From the NCBI GenBank assembly GCA_021324775.1, contig JAJPIM010000016.1, positions 1 through 64,000 on the forward strand: a stretch of 64,000 nt of DNA. Direction: 5' to 3'. The notes below the pieces were generated by a model. It was not told the origin of the DNA, ran no database searches, and saw nothing but the letters and a program-made list of their open reading frames with translations. A program made the position numbers and the translations under genes. Shown one piece after another: positions 43,860 through 52,316 of the stretch (positions are counted from its first letter, which is position 1; the number at the start of each line of letters is the position of its first letter). Source of the stretch: Gemmatimonadota bacterium (GTDB lineage: Bacteria > Gemmatimonadota > Gemmatimonadetes > Gemmatimonadales > Gemmatimonadaceae).

Positions 43860-44996
43860 ATGAGACGACTGTGGCTGGCGATAGCGTTGCTCACTATGTG
43901 GGGGCATCCCCTCGCGGCGCAGGACCGCGTCTTGACAATGCTCGCCGAACTCGTGAACGCGCCGGGCGCGCCGGGATTCGAGGATTCGGTGCGCCATCTC
44001 ATGGTGGACTACATGAAACCGATGGCGACTCGGGTGACCTACGATGGGATCGGCTCTGTGATCGCGCAGCAGGGCACGACGGGCCCGAGGATTATGGTAG
44101 ACGCCCACATGGACGAACTAGGCGGAGTCGTGCGGCGGGTGACGCCCGCCGGGTTCCTGTCCATGCAGATGCTTGGCGGATGGTTCGACCAGGCGCTTGT
44201 CGATCAGCGCTGGGTGATCATCGGATCGAAGGGGCCCGTGCATGCGGTGACCGGAATCCGCGATATCCACGTCGCGGCACCCGAAGAGCGGACGCGTGTC
44301 TTCCCGCGAGAGTCGATCTTCCTCGACGTCGGCGCCAGCAGCGACGCCCAAGTCAAGGCCATGGGGATCTCACCGGGAGACCCCGTCGTTCCTGATGCAC
44401 CGTTCATTGTGCTCAATGGCACCAACAACTACCTCGCGAAAGCGTGGGACGACCGGATCGGCTGCGCCGTCCTGATTGAAGTCATGCGGCGGCTCGAGCA
44501 CACCTCACACGCGAATACGATTTACTACGCGGCCACCGTGCAGGAGGAGATCGGCTTGCGTGGCGGGCAGACAGCGGCCTCGATCGTCAAACCCGACATT
44601 GGAATCGCGCTGGAGGTGGGCATCGTGAAGGACGTGCCCGGTGTGCAGGCGGAAGAGGCTCAGGAGGTGCTGGGCGGTGGGCCCGGAGTGTTCCTCTACG
44701 ACGCCAGTGCGTTGCCGAGCCGGAAGCTCGTCGCGTTCGTGAAAGAGACCGCTGCCGGGGCGTCGATCCCGTTGCAGTTCGATTTCATCACCGGTTACGG
44801 CGAGGATGGCGCCGCGATACAGAAGACGGATGGCGGTGCGCCGATCGTCAATCTGGTGATCCCGACGCGGTATACGCACGCGCATAACGGCATCATCAAT
44901 CGCGCGGATTTCGATCGCATGGTCGATCTGGTCACCGCGCTGGTGACGAAGCTCGATGCGCCGACGGTGGCACGGTTGCGGGATTACGCGCCATAA
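43860..44996 (+). CDS. Exported M42-family metallopeptidase
   Basis: 378 aa with a signal peptide (LWLAIALLTMWGHPLAAQ). The M42 (glutamyl/aminopeptidase) core has the metal ligands in DAHMDELG, WDDRIGC, the catalytic Glu pair in TVQEEIGLRG, and the His in TRYTHAHNG. M42 enzymes form large complexes that trim peptides. GAGG lies 8 nt before ATG 43860. Most M42 enzymes are cytoplasmic; the signal peptide makes this an exported form. A polypurine tract follows the stop. Confidence 0.88.
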   Translation: MRRLWLAIALLTMWGHPLAAQDRVLTMLAELVNAPGAPGFEDSVRHLMVDYMKPMATRVTYDGIGSVIAQQGTTGPRIMVDAHMDELGGVVRRVTPAGFLSMQMLGGWFDQALVDQRWVIIGSKGPVHAVTGIRDIHVAAPEERTRVFPRESIFLDVGASSDAQVKAMGISPGDPVVPDAPFIVLNGTNNYLAKAWDDRIGCAVLIEVMRRLEHTSHANTIYYAATVQEEIGLRGGQTAASIVKPDIGIALEVGIVKDVPGVQAEEAQEVLGGGPGVFLYDASALPSRKLVAFVKETAAGASIPLQFDFITGYGEDGAAIQKTDGGAPIVNLVIPTRYTHAHNGIINRADFDRMVDLVTALVTKLDAPTVARLRDYAP

Positions 44997-45009
44997 CGCC
45001 AGCCAAAAT

Positions 45010-45066
45010 CGGAGAGTGGCGGAACAGAAAGGAGAAACGAGAAAGTAGAGAGTAGAAAGTAGACAA
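45010..45066. repeat. GAAAGTA polypurine tract, convergent junction
   Basis: GGAGAGTGGCGGAACAGAAAG, shortened here to its two parts: GGAGAGTGGCGGAACAG and AAAGGAGAAACGAGAAAGTA, then GAGAGTAGAAAGTAGACAAA. It lies between the M42 stop and the 3' end of the CocE-like gene and matches the tracts at 20.41 and 25.57 kb. Confidence 0.7.
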
Positions 45067-45082
45067 AACCAAAATGAGCGAA

Positions 45083-46955
45083 TCAGAGTTGGCCGCTGAC
45101 CAGTCCCTCGGGCATCACGGGCAGCACGATGTGGGATGGGAGCTGGGGGGAGCTGTAGATCCGTTGGGTGGCTTTGACGAAATCAGCCGCCGTTGCCTCG
45201 TAGATGCTGGGGACGAACTTCTGCGGGTTGCGGTCGATCAGCGGGAACCAGGTCGATTGCACCTGGACCATGAGGCGGTGGCCTTTGAGGAACGATCGGC
45301 GTGCCGGCGGCGAGGGGGTGCGGGTGCTCGTTGCTCGCGAGGTAGCGGCCGCGGCGCACTTCCATCGCGATCGGCAGCTCATATCCGTTGACGGAGTGCG
45401 CGTACTGGCCGGGCCTGGGTCCAGCGTCCGGCGACCACGCGTTGGCCTGTGCGCTCTCCGGGTACACGTCGATGAGTTTGACGATGAAGTCCGCGTCGGT
45501 GCCCGTCGTGGAGGCGAACAACTTCGCGGACAACTGCCCGCTAACCGTGACATCGTGGTCGAGGGGGGCACTGGTGTAGGAGAGCACGTCCGGCCGGTGA
45601 TCGACGAATCGCTGGTCCGCGACCTCCCAGGTCCGCCAGTCGCCGGCCGGGTACGTCGGCGAGATCGGGCGGGTGCGATACGGAACCGGGTTCGCGGGGT
45701 CGGATACGTACTCGCGATAGGCGCGCGAGCCGGCTGACGCCGATGGTGCGGCGAAGGACAGCGTGCCGTCGGAGTGAAGGTACAGTTTCGTGGCCGTCGC
45801 TTCCTTGGGCGGCCAGACTTTGTACGTGTGCCAACTGTTGGATCCGGACTGGAACGTCGTGGCCTGCCACGCCGGTTTCCCGCCAGAGTCGTGGAGGTAG
45901 TAGCGGAAGAACGGCGCTTCGATCTGCTCGCGGAATTCGCGCGCGGTTTCGTGGCCGCCGAGCGCGATCAGCCCGATGCTGTCCGCCTTGGGCGTTTGCC
46001 ACTCACCGTGATACCACGGGCCTGCGACCATCAATGCGGTGTGATCCGGGTCGTGTTCCTCCTCATGGCGAAAGATTTGCCACGGGCCCCACGGATCTTC
46101 CTGATCCCAGAACCCCGCTACGTTGAGATTGGGGACGGTCGCGGAGTGCAACTGATTGACCCATGCCTCATTCTTCCAGAACGCGTCGTAGTCCGGGTGC
46201 TCGACCGTCTCGTTCCAGTAGGGAATCGAGCCGTGGAGATATTTCGCGTTGAGCGCCGAGAGCGGGCCCAGGTCGAGATACCACTGGTACGAGTCGTAGG
46301 TCTCGAAATCGAAATGGGTGTTCTTGTTCTTGTCCGCCTGCTCATAGACCGCGTACTCGAAGTCGTAACTCTCACGCAGTGCGCCGTAGCGATGGTTGTC
46401 GTCGTTCATCCACTGGTCGACCGGTGACGCCTGCTCGCTGATCGCTTTGAGCGCGGGGTGCGGGTGCAGCAGCGTCAACCCCGTGGTGAGACCGTCATAC
46501 GACACGCCGTACATGCCGACCTTGCCCGAGTTGTTCGGGACGTTCTTGAGGAGCCAGTCGATGCTGTCGTAGGCGTCCGTTGTTTCGTTCGTGGCATTGG
46601 GGTCCTGCAGATCGACCTGCGATGAGAGCTTGAACACCCCTTCGGACTTGAACCGGCCGCGGAGGTTCTGGATGACGAAGATGTAACCGTCCTGCGCTAA
46701 CTCCTTCCAGTTGGCCGGCATGCTTTCCGGCGGCTGGCTCGGCACCCCGTACGGCGTGCGCCGAAACAGAATCGGGAGTGGTCCGGTCTGATTGACCGGC
46801 GCGATAATCACCGTCTGCAGGTGGACGCCGTCGCGCACCGGGATCATCACCTCCTGCAGCGTGAAGATCGCATCATGCGACCGGCGCAGCGGGCGTGTCG
46901 TGAACGCGGCGAGCGCGAGGATGATACCGAGACCCAGCAGTGCCGAACGGCGCAT
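45083..46955 (-). pseudogene. CocE/NonD-type (S15) hydrolase with a frameshifting deletion
   Basis: CocE/X-Pro dipeptidyl-peptidase-like hydrolase. The start ATG 46955 (MRRSALLGLGIILALAAF) opens a clear family sequence: PVRDGVHLQTVI, LFRRTPYG, nucleophile Ser in MYGVSYDG, GPWYHGEW, then the jelly-roll C-terminal domain to RYLASNEHPHPLAAGTP. Around 45300 the family sequence stops in this frame and resumes in another: FLKGHRLMVQVQSTWFPLID...RNPQKFVPSIYEATAADF...ATQRIYSSPQLPSHIVLPV, ending at 45083. About a dozen residues normally found between the two parts are missing, so I infer a small deletion (not a multiple of 3) and not a plain one-base error. The uncorrected product would run on to 45183. 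Confidence 0.82.
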
Positions 46956-46980
46956 CAGCGCTCCGGTGTGGGGAGGATTG

Positions 46981-47050
46981 GGGACTGGGGACTGGGGACT
47001 GGGGATTGGGGATTGGGGACTGGGGATTGGGGATTGGGGACTGGGGATTG
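46981..47050 (+). repeat. 7-bp G-run array (10 units of GGGACTG/GGGATTG)
   Basis: Ten exact 7-bp units of GGGAYTG, each giving a G4 run with its neighbour, from 46981 to 47050, with a diverged unit before. It fills the space between the decarboxylase gene end (47068) and the CocE start (46955), so on the coding strand it is a C-rich 5' leader. The plus strand can form G-quadruplexes. A second array is at 50513. Confidence 0.9.
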
Positions 47051-47067
47051 GGGGCAGAAACGACGGC

Positions 47068-48465
47068 TCACGGCTTGACTGCAGCGAGGCCGTCGAGGAT
47101 CGTGCGGGCATCACCAGCGGTCGTCCGGGGATTCATGATCGTGGCGCGCAGCACCCGGCGGCCGCCGAGCATCGTCGTGGTGATCCACCCGGCGCCCGAG
47201 CGGTTGTAGGACTCGCGCACGTGCCGATTCAGCTCGTCGGAGCCGCGGCGCCGGAAACAGACGATGTTGGATTCGGGCTCGTGCACGGGCTCGAAGGCCG
47301 GGTGCGCGCACACGGCATCATAGAGCGCGCGTGCGGTGTCGCACAGGTGGTCGTAGAGTGCCGCGATCCCATCGGCCCCATAGCGCTGCAGCGCGACCCA
47401 CAATTTGAGAACATCCGCGCGGCGCGAACACAGGAAACTGCGGACGCCGAGGTCCGGCAGCGCATCCGCGTCACTGCCGTGGAAGAGATACGGAGCGTGC
47501 TGCGCGAACGCTGCGTCGAGCGCGCGCGCATCCCGCACGAGGAGCGTGCCCGCCTGGAGTGGCAGGAGCATCATCTTGTGCGGATCGAAGGCGATCGAAC
47601 TGGCGTGCTCGATGCCGCGAACGCGGTGCCGGTGTTGCGGCGAGAGGAGGGCGGCCGCGCCGTGGGCGCCGTCGATGTGCAGCCAGATACCACGCGTCGC
47701 GCAGATCTCGCCGATGGCCGAGAGGTCGTCGAACGAGCCGGTGGCGGTCGATCCGGCAGTGGCGACGACCGCCATGACCGGGCGGTCCGCGGCTTCGAGC
47801 GTCGCGAGCAGTGCCTGAGGGTCCATCCGGTGTGCCGAGCTGGGAACGAGCCGCACACTGCGGAGGCCGAGGCCCAGGGCGCCGACGGCGCGTGTGACGG
47901 CGTAGTGCGCGTGCTCCCCGCAGACGAGGAGTGGCGGATTGGTGACCCCATTGGTCCACGAGTCCGGTAGCAGAGCGGCGCGTGCCGCAAGGAGTGCGGT
48001 AAACGTCGCCTCCGTGCCGCCAGTCGTGAGCGTGCCACCGGCGTCCGGTCCGTATCCGGCGAGCGTCGTGAGCCACCGGATGACCTGGTGCTCGATCACG
48101 GTTGCCACGGGGGACATCTCCCAGACCGCGAGCGACTGATTGAAGGCGGCGGTGAGGGATTCCATCCAGATCGCGGCGGGGAGCGGAGCCGAGACCTGGT
48201 GACCGATGTAGCGGGGGTGGTAGAGGTGGTTGCAGTCGGGCAGGACCTCGTCGCGGAGGCGGGCGACGATCTCGGCGACGGGCCGGCCGTGATGCGGGAG
48301 CGGCTCGGCGAATCGTGCCGCCAGCTCAGTGCGGGAGTGCGGCGTCGATACGCGGGTGCTTCGGTCGCGGGTCGCGGCCAGGTACTCTACGGCGAGTGCG
48401 GAGAATGCGTGGGCGACATCCGCGCCACAGTCGGCGTCGAGCGCGGCGAGGATATCCGTCGGCAT
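47068..48465 (-). CDS. Group II PLP decarboxylase (aromatic-amino-acid-decarboxylase-like)
   Basis: 465 aa. PLP-dependent decarboxylase of group II: NQSLAVWEMSPVATVIEHQV, TTGGTEATFTALLAAR, HIDGAHGAAALL, and the PLP lysine in AFDPHKMMLLP. Relatives decarboxylate aromatic L-amino acids, glutamate or 2,4-diaminobutyrate. The ATG 48465 (MPTDILAALDADCG) is preferred; the frame is open to 48591 but with non-coding character. The CocE gene follows downstream in the same direction. Amino-acid preference cannot be read. Confidence 0.88.
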   Translation of the reverse strand: MPTDILAALDADCGADVAHAFSALAVEYLAATRDRSTRVSTPHSRTELAARFAEPLPHHGRPVAEIVARLRDEVLPDCNHLYHPRYIGHQVSAPLPAAIWMESLTAAFNQSLAVWEMSPVATVIEHQVIRWLTTLAGYGPDAGGTLTTGGTEATFTALLAARAALLPDSWTNGVTNPPLLVCGEHAHYAVTRAVGALGLGLRSVRLVPSSAHRMDPQALLATLEAADRPVMAVVATAGSTATGSFDDLSAIGEICATRGIWLHIDGAHGAAALLSPQHRHRVRGIEHASSIAFDPHKMMLLPLQAGTLLVRDARALDAAFAQHAPYLFHGSDADALPDLGVRSFLCSRRADVLKLWVALQRYGADGIAALYDHLCDTARALYDAVCAHPAFEPVHEPESNIVCFRRRGSDELNRHVRESYNRSGAGWITTTMLGGRRVLRATIMNPRTTAGDARTILDGLAAVKP

Positions 48466-48719
48466 GACGTCATAAAGTAGCACGCGTCGCCACGACCCGC
48501 GTCCGCTCCCGGCGAAATCCTTGTGTGCTAGTGCCGATCCGCGAAGACGAACGTGCGAGCGGCGCTGAGCGGCAACACCCGATGAATACAACTCGCTATG
48601 CCTGTCAACCCGATCACCTTGGACCTCTCCGCTCTGCTACGTTGTCAGGGAGTGATCACGCCGTGTTTCGGTAATATCAGACCCGAGCGTAACCTGACCC
48701 TTAGGCACGACGAGAGCAT

Positions 48720-49646
48720 ATGAAGCCTCCCGACAAGCGCATCCAATTCTTCCTCAGGCAATCAGCGGCATGCGCTAAGATCGGTGGTCCTCCCAACGGG
48801 TGCTGGTGCCCATTGTGCGGGGAGTTCTTTACCCGGGCTGATCTTGACGCCCGCCGACTAACACTCGAGCATGTCCCACCAAGCTCAATCGGGGGCAAGC
48901 CGATGTGCCTAACCTGCGCCGACTGCAACAACACTGCGGGATCAACAATCGACGCATCAGTGTCAGAATTTGCGTCCATGCAGAAGTTGAACACTGCGTT
49001 CTTTTCCAACAAGGGCGACTACACCGGTCCTGTGTCTCTCAGCGCCGGTGGCATGACTGTCAATGCGAGGATAAACAAGACGGAGGGCGAACCAGTTCGT
49101 ATCGAGATTCATGAGAGCTATAACCATCCGGAGCGCGTCGGCGAACTGAATAAGCACTTGGACGCCACTACTTCGTCAGGCACCGAGTGGCGGTTCGAGC
49201 TTTCGGCTAAGTTCCGCACGAGCCAGAAGAAGCTGTTCGCCAGCCTGCTTCGCTCCGGTTATCTGGCCGCGTTTTCTCTTCTTGGCTACCGATACGCCGG
49301 CACATCCCGACTAAACGTTGTACGTCAGCAAATTCGTGAGCCGGACGTAGAGCACGTTCCGAGAATTGGCATCATTCTCAATCACACGCCAAATCTTGGA
49401 AACGATGGACCGGTAGTAGCAGTTATTTCTGCTCCGTTCCCAGGGGTTGCTGTGTACTTTTCCGCGAGGTCGTCGCCGGTGCGACGAGCCGTAACCGTCC
49501 TGCTACCTTGGGTGGACGGGCCCGAGGATTTCTATCGCGCTGTTGTCGACGCTGCGCAAGGGCCGGCAGGCAGGAAGAAGTTCAGCCTCACTGTGGAAGC
49601 GTGCATGTGCCCCACTGGGCCTGCGCTTTGGTGTGACTTTGCCTGA
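48720..49646 (+). CDS. HNH-like zinc-cysteine protein, probably imported
   Basis: 308 aa. The N-terminal 75 residues have an HNH-endonuclease-like zinc site: CWCPLCGEFF, then LEHVPPSSIGGK and CLTCADCNNTAG, that is two CxxC pairs around an EHVPP. The remaining 230 residues match no family I know. Codons and base composition look less GC-rich than the neighbours, which fits horizontal transfer. It stands alone between minus-strand genes with 254 nt upstream. HNH proteins act as nucleases in phage defence, restriction or homing; a defence role is possible but unproven. Confidence 0.65.
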   Translation: MKPPDKRIQFFLRQSAACAKIGGPPNGCWCPLCGEFFTRADLDARRLTLEHVPPSSIGGKPMCLTCADCNNTAGSTIDASVSEFASMQKLNTAFFSNKGDYTGPVSLSAGGMTVNARINKTEGEPVRIEIHESYNHPERVGELNKHLDATTSSGTEWRFELSAKFRTSQKKLFASLLRSGYLAAFSLLGYRYAGTSRLNVVRQQIREPDVEHVPRIGIILNHTPNLGNDGPVVAVISAPFPGVAVYFSARSSPVRRAVTVLLPWVDGPEDFYRAVVDAAQGPAGRKKFSLTVEACMCPTGPALWCDFA

Positions 49647-49690
49647 ACCTCCACTCCAATATTCGTTTTTGCCGCTGGGCAGGCGGCCAG

Positions 49691-50512
49691 CTACCCCGCG
49701 TGCGTGTGCGCCTCGTCGGGATACGCGACCGTCCGGACCTCGTCCGCGAACGATGCGACCGCGCCGCGGACTGCGGCGCCCAGCTCGGCGTAGCGTTTGA
49801 CGAACTTCGCGTGGAAGTTCTCATTGAGGCCGAGCATGTCGTGGAGCACGAGGACCTGGCCGTCGCAGTGCGGGCCGGAGCCGATGCCGATCGTGGGGAT
49901 CGTGACACTCTCCGACACCCGGCGGGCGACATCGGCCGTGATGAACTCGAGGACGATCGCAAACGCGCCGGCATCTTCGAGCGCGCGTGCGTCGTCGATC
50001 AGGCGCTCCGGGGCACCGGCGCCTCGCCCGTGGACGCGGATCCCGCCCAGGACATTGAGCGATTGTGGCGTGAGTCCGATGTGGCCCATGACGGGGATGC
50101 CCGCGATGACGAGTGAGCGCACGGCCGGTGCGAAGTCACGACCTCCTTCGAGTTTGACGGCACCCGCGGCGGTGCGTTTGAGGATGCGGCCTGCGTTGCG
50201 GACGGCGTCGCGTGGCGAGATCTGGTAGCTCAGGAACGGCAAGTCGATGACCACGAGCGCGTGTCTGGTTCCCCGCTGCACTGCGCGGCCGTGATAGATC
50301 ATCTGGTTGAGTGTGACCGGAACCGTCGACGGCATGCCTGCCAGCACCGGGCCCACGGAGTCGCCGACGAGGATGACATCGACGCCAGCCTGGTCGACGA
50401 GTGACGCGAAGAGTGCGTCGTACGCCGTGATCATCACGATCTTGTGCTGGTCGCGCTTCATCGCCGCGAGATCCGTCGTCGTGACGCGAGGGCGCGGAGT
50501 GCTGGGTGGCAT
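49691..50512 (-). CDS. panB: 3-methyl-2-oxobutanoate hydroxymethyltransferase
   Basis: 273 aa. PanB makes ketopantoate from 2-oxoisovalerate and methylene-THF, the first committed step to pantothenate. Seen: VTTTDLAAMKRDQHKIVMIT, the Mg/substrate residues in GVDVILVGDSVG, AVKLEGG, IPVMGHIGLTPQS, and IPTIGIGSGPHCDGQVLV. Full length. The ATG 50512 directly abuts the 7-bp G-run array, so there is no normal ribosome-binding site, only a C-rich leader. No panC or panD is nearby. Confidence 0.96.
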   Translation of the reverse strand: MPPSTPRPRVTTTDLAAMKRDQHKIVMITAYDALFASLVDQAGVDVILVGDSVGPVLAGMPSTVPVTLNQMIYHGRAVQRGTRHALVVIDLPFLSYQISPRDAVRNAGRILKRTAAGAVKLEGGRDFAPAVRSLVIAGIPVMGHIGLTPQSLNVLGGIRVHGRGAGAPERLIDDARALEDAGAFAIVLEFITADVARRVSESVTIPTIGIGSGPHCDGQVLVLHDMLGLNENFHAKFVKRYAELGAAVRGAVASFADEVRTVAYPDEAHTHAG

Positions 50513-50589
50513 GATTGGGGATTGGGGACTGGGGACTGGGGATTAGGGACTGGGGACTGGGGACTGGGGACTGGGGGTAAGGGACTGGG
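50513..50589 (+). repeat. 7-bp G-run array abutting the panB start
   Basis: About eleven 7-bp units, mostly GACTGGG and GATTGGG with two diverged (GATTAGG, GGTAAGG), from 50513 to 50589. The plus strand can form G-quadruplexes and the panB coding strand is CCCAGTC-rich. Its first base follows the panB start codon directly. Confidence 0.9.
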
Positions 50590-50636
50590 ATTCGGGATTG
50601 CCTGTCAGGCGGAATCCGTATGCTGTGGGTGGAGGC

Positions 50637-50858
50637 TTAGGGGTGCAGCCGCTCTCCGGACTCCGCCAGCGCGACTCGAATCGCGCCGACCGGGCAGTTA
50701 GCGGCGGCGTGGAGGATAACCGCCTCGGGTGCCCCGGCGGGATCGATCACCTCCGACTGGCGGGAGTCGTTGTGCCGGAAAACCCCTGGGGCAATCGTCA
50801 GGCAGGTGCCGTTACCGACACAGATGTCGTGATCGACCCAGACGTGGAGCGCTCGCAT
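50637..50858 (-). CDS. Small [3Fe-4S]-type ferredoxin, P450 partner
   Basis: 73 aa. Cluster cysteines in DICVGNGTC (Cys13 and Cys19) and NCPVGAI (Cys54): a three-cysteine pattern with a non-Cys in the second position, typical of [3Fe-4S] ferredoxins next to bacterial P450 genes. It starts 13 nt after the P450 stop and should pass electrons to it. It ends with RLHP and TAA. No ferredoxin reductase gene is in the window. Confidence 0.87.
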   Translation of the reverse strand: MRALHVWVDHDICVGNGTCLTIAPGVFRHNDSRQSEVIDPAGAPEAVILHAAANCPVGAIRVALAESGERLHP

Positions 50859-50871
50859 GGCCGGAGTGATT

Positions 50872-52095
50872 CTACGTCCAGCGCACGGGAAGCGCGCGGA
50901 GCGAGCGGAACTGGATACTCGGCTCGTACTCCAGGTGCGCCGAATCGAGCCTAATGCCGGGCAGCCGTTCGGCGATCGCGCGGAAGACCTCCTGCCCTTC
51001 GACGCGGGCGAGGGAGGCGCCCAGGCAGTAGTGGATGCCGGCGCCGAGTGAGACGTGGGGGTTGGGCTGGCGTGCGATGTCGAACGAGTCGGGGTTCTCG
51101 AAGGCGGCCGGGTCGCGATTGGCGGCGGCGATGATCCAGCGGATGCGATCGCCCGCGTGGATCTGGCGGCCTCCGAGCTCGACATCGCGGGCCGCGATGC
51201 GCTGCGTGGACTTCACCGGCGGGTCGAATCGCAGGCACTCCTCGGTTGCGAGCCGCGCGTAGCGTTCGGGGTTGGCGACGAAGCGGGCCCACTGGTCCGG
51301 GTGGTTGAGCAGTGCGAGGAGGCCATTGCAGATCAAGTTCATCGTCGTCTCGTGGCCCGCGAAGAGCAGGAGCGCGGCGTTGACGAGCACCTGATTGCGG
51401 TCGAAGACCCCCGCGGACTCGCCGCCCGCGAGCACCGACAGGAAGTCATTCGTGGGCGTGTCGATCCGGCGGTCGACCAGGGGCGAGACATAGTCGATCA
51501 TGCCCCGGATGCCTTCCGTCAGGGGTTGGAGGCGGTGCGGCTCGCCGCGATTGATGTAGAGCAGCTTGTCGGCGAGATCGCGGAGATGATCGCGATCGCG
51601 TTCCGGGACACCCATCATCTGCGTGATGACCCGCACCGGGAGCGGAGCGGCCAGATCGCGGTGGGCATCCATGTGGCCCTTGTCCTGAACCTCGTCCAGG
51701 AACTCCGCGACCGCCGCGCGAACGAACGGCCGCCATGCTTCCATGGCGCCAGGCGTGAAGAACTCGTGCACGACCGCTCGCATGCTGGCGTGTGCCGGGC
51801 GGTCCTGCTCGACGAGCTGGTCGCCGCGGAAGGCGCGGACCCCGTGGAGGAGGTGGAGGTCGCCGGGGTTGACCGGCGGATATGGGGGGCGTTCGTCCGT
51901 GCGAATGACTGCCGACGAGAAGGCCTCGTGGTTCCGGACCATCCACACCACATCCTCGTAGCGCGTGACCACCCAGAGCTGGTAGGCCGCGTTCCAGTGC
52001 ACCGGGTCTTCGTCGCGGAGGCGGGCGAAGAGCGGATACGGGTCAGCGATGACATCCGGCGCGAACAGCGCGTCGAGGTCGGTGGTAGCCGTCAC
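50872..52095 (-). CDS. Cytochrome P450 monooxygenase
   Basis: 407 aa soluble bacterial P450 (CYP107/105-like appearance). Seen: I-helix oxygen motif FAGHETTMN, the EECLRFDPP (ExxR) motif, and the haem loop LGAGIHYCLGASLAR with proximal Cys357. It starts with GTG at 52095. The ferredoxin follows by 13 nt, an electron-transfer pair. Substrate unknown; no polyketide or terpene genes nearby. The polypurine tract at 52.10 kb lies directly upstream. Confidence 0.95.
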   Translation of the reverse strand: MTATTDLDALFAPDVIADPYPLFARLRDEDPVHWNAAYQLWVVTRYEDVVWMVRNHEAFSSAVIRTDERPPYPPVNPGDLHLLHGVRAFRGDQLVEQDRPAHASMRAVVHEFFTPGAMEAWRPFVRAAVAEFLDEVQDKGHMDAHRDLAAPLPVRVITQMMGVPERDRDHLRDLADKLLYINRGEPHRLQPLTEGIRGMIDYVSPLVDRRIDTPTNDFLSVLAGGESAGVFDRNQVLVNAALLLFAGHETTMNLICNGLLALLNHPDQWARFVANPERYARLATEECLRFDPPVKSTQRIAARDVELGGRQIHAGDRIRWIIAAANRDPAAFENPDSFDIARQPNPHVSLGAGIHYCLGASLARVEGQEVFRAIAERLPGIRLDSAHLEYEPSIQFRSLRALPVRWT

Positions 52096-52099
52096 AGAA

Positions 52100-52137
52100 C
52101 TAGAGAGGAGACAGGAGAGAGGAGAAAGGAGAGGACT
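52100..52137. repeat. Polypurine tract upstream of the P450 gene
   Basis: AACTAGAGAGGAGACAGGAG then AGAGGAGAAAGGAGAGGAC: almost only A and G on the plus strand. It contains the words GAGAGGAGA and AGGAGAAAGGAG shared with 12.46 kb and the left edge. Confidence 0.6.
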
Positions 52138-52316
52138 GCTCTACGGCAGGCCGGGGCATGATCGTTCCCCGAACGGGCGCCCTGCGCAGAAAATGGCGCC
52201 GATCGCAGGTATTCGCCAACGCAGGCGGTCCCGCGGGCCACGCGCAGCGTGTAGCTGTACGCCGGTGCGCGGACTGCCGATCCGCGTCCTCGCGGTACCC
52301 AGCGCCTATCGCGGGG

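Noticed and set aside
46981-47050. The regular 7-bp array as a CRISPR array
   Set aside because: There are no 20-40 bp unique spacers and no cas genes; the units are contiguous.
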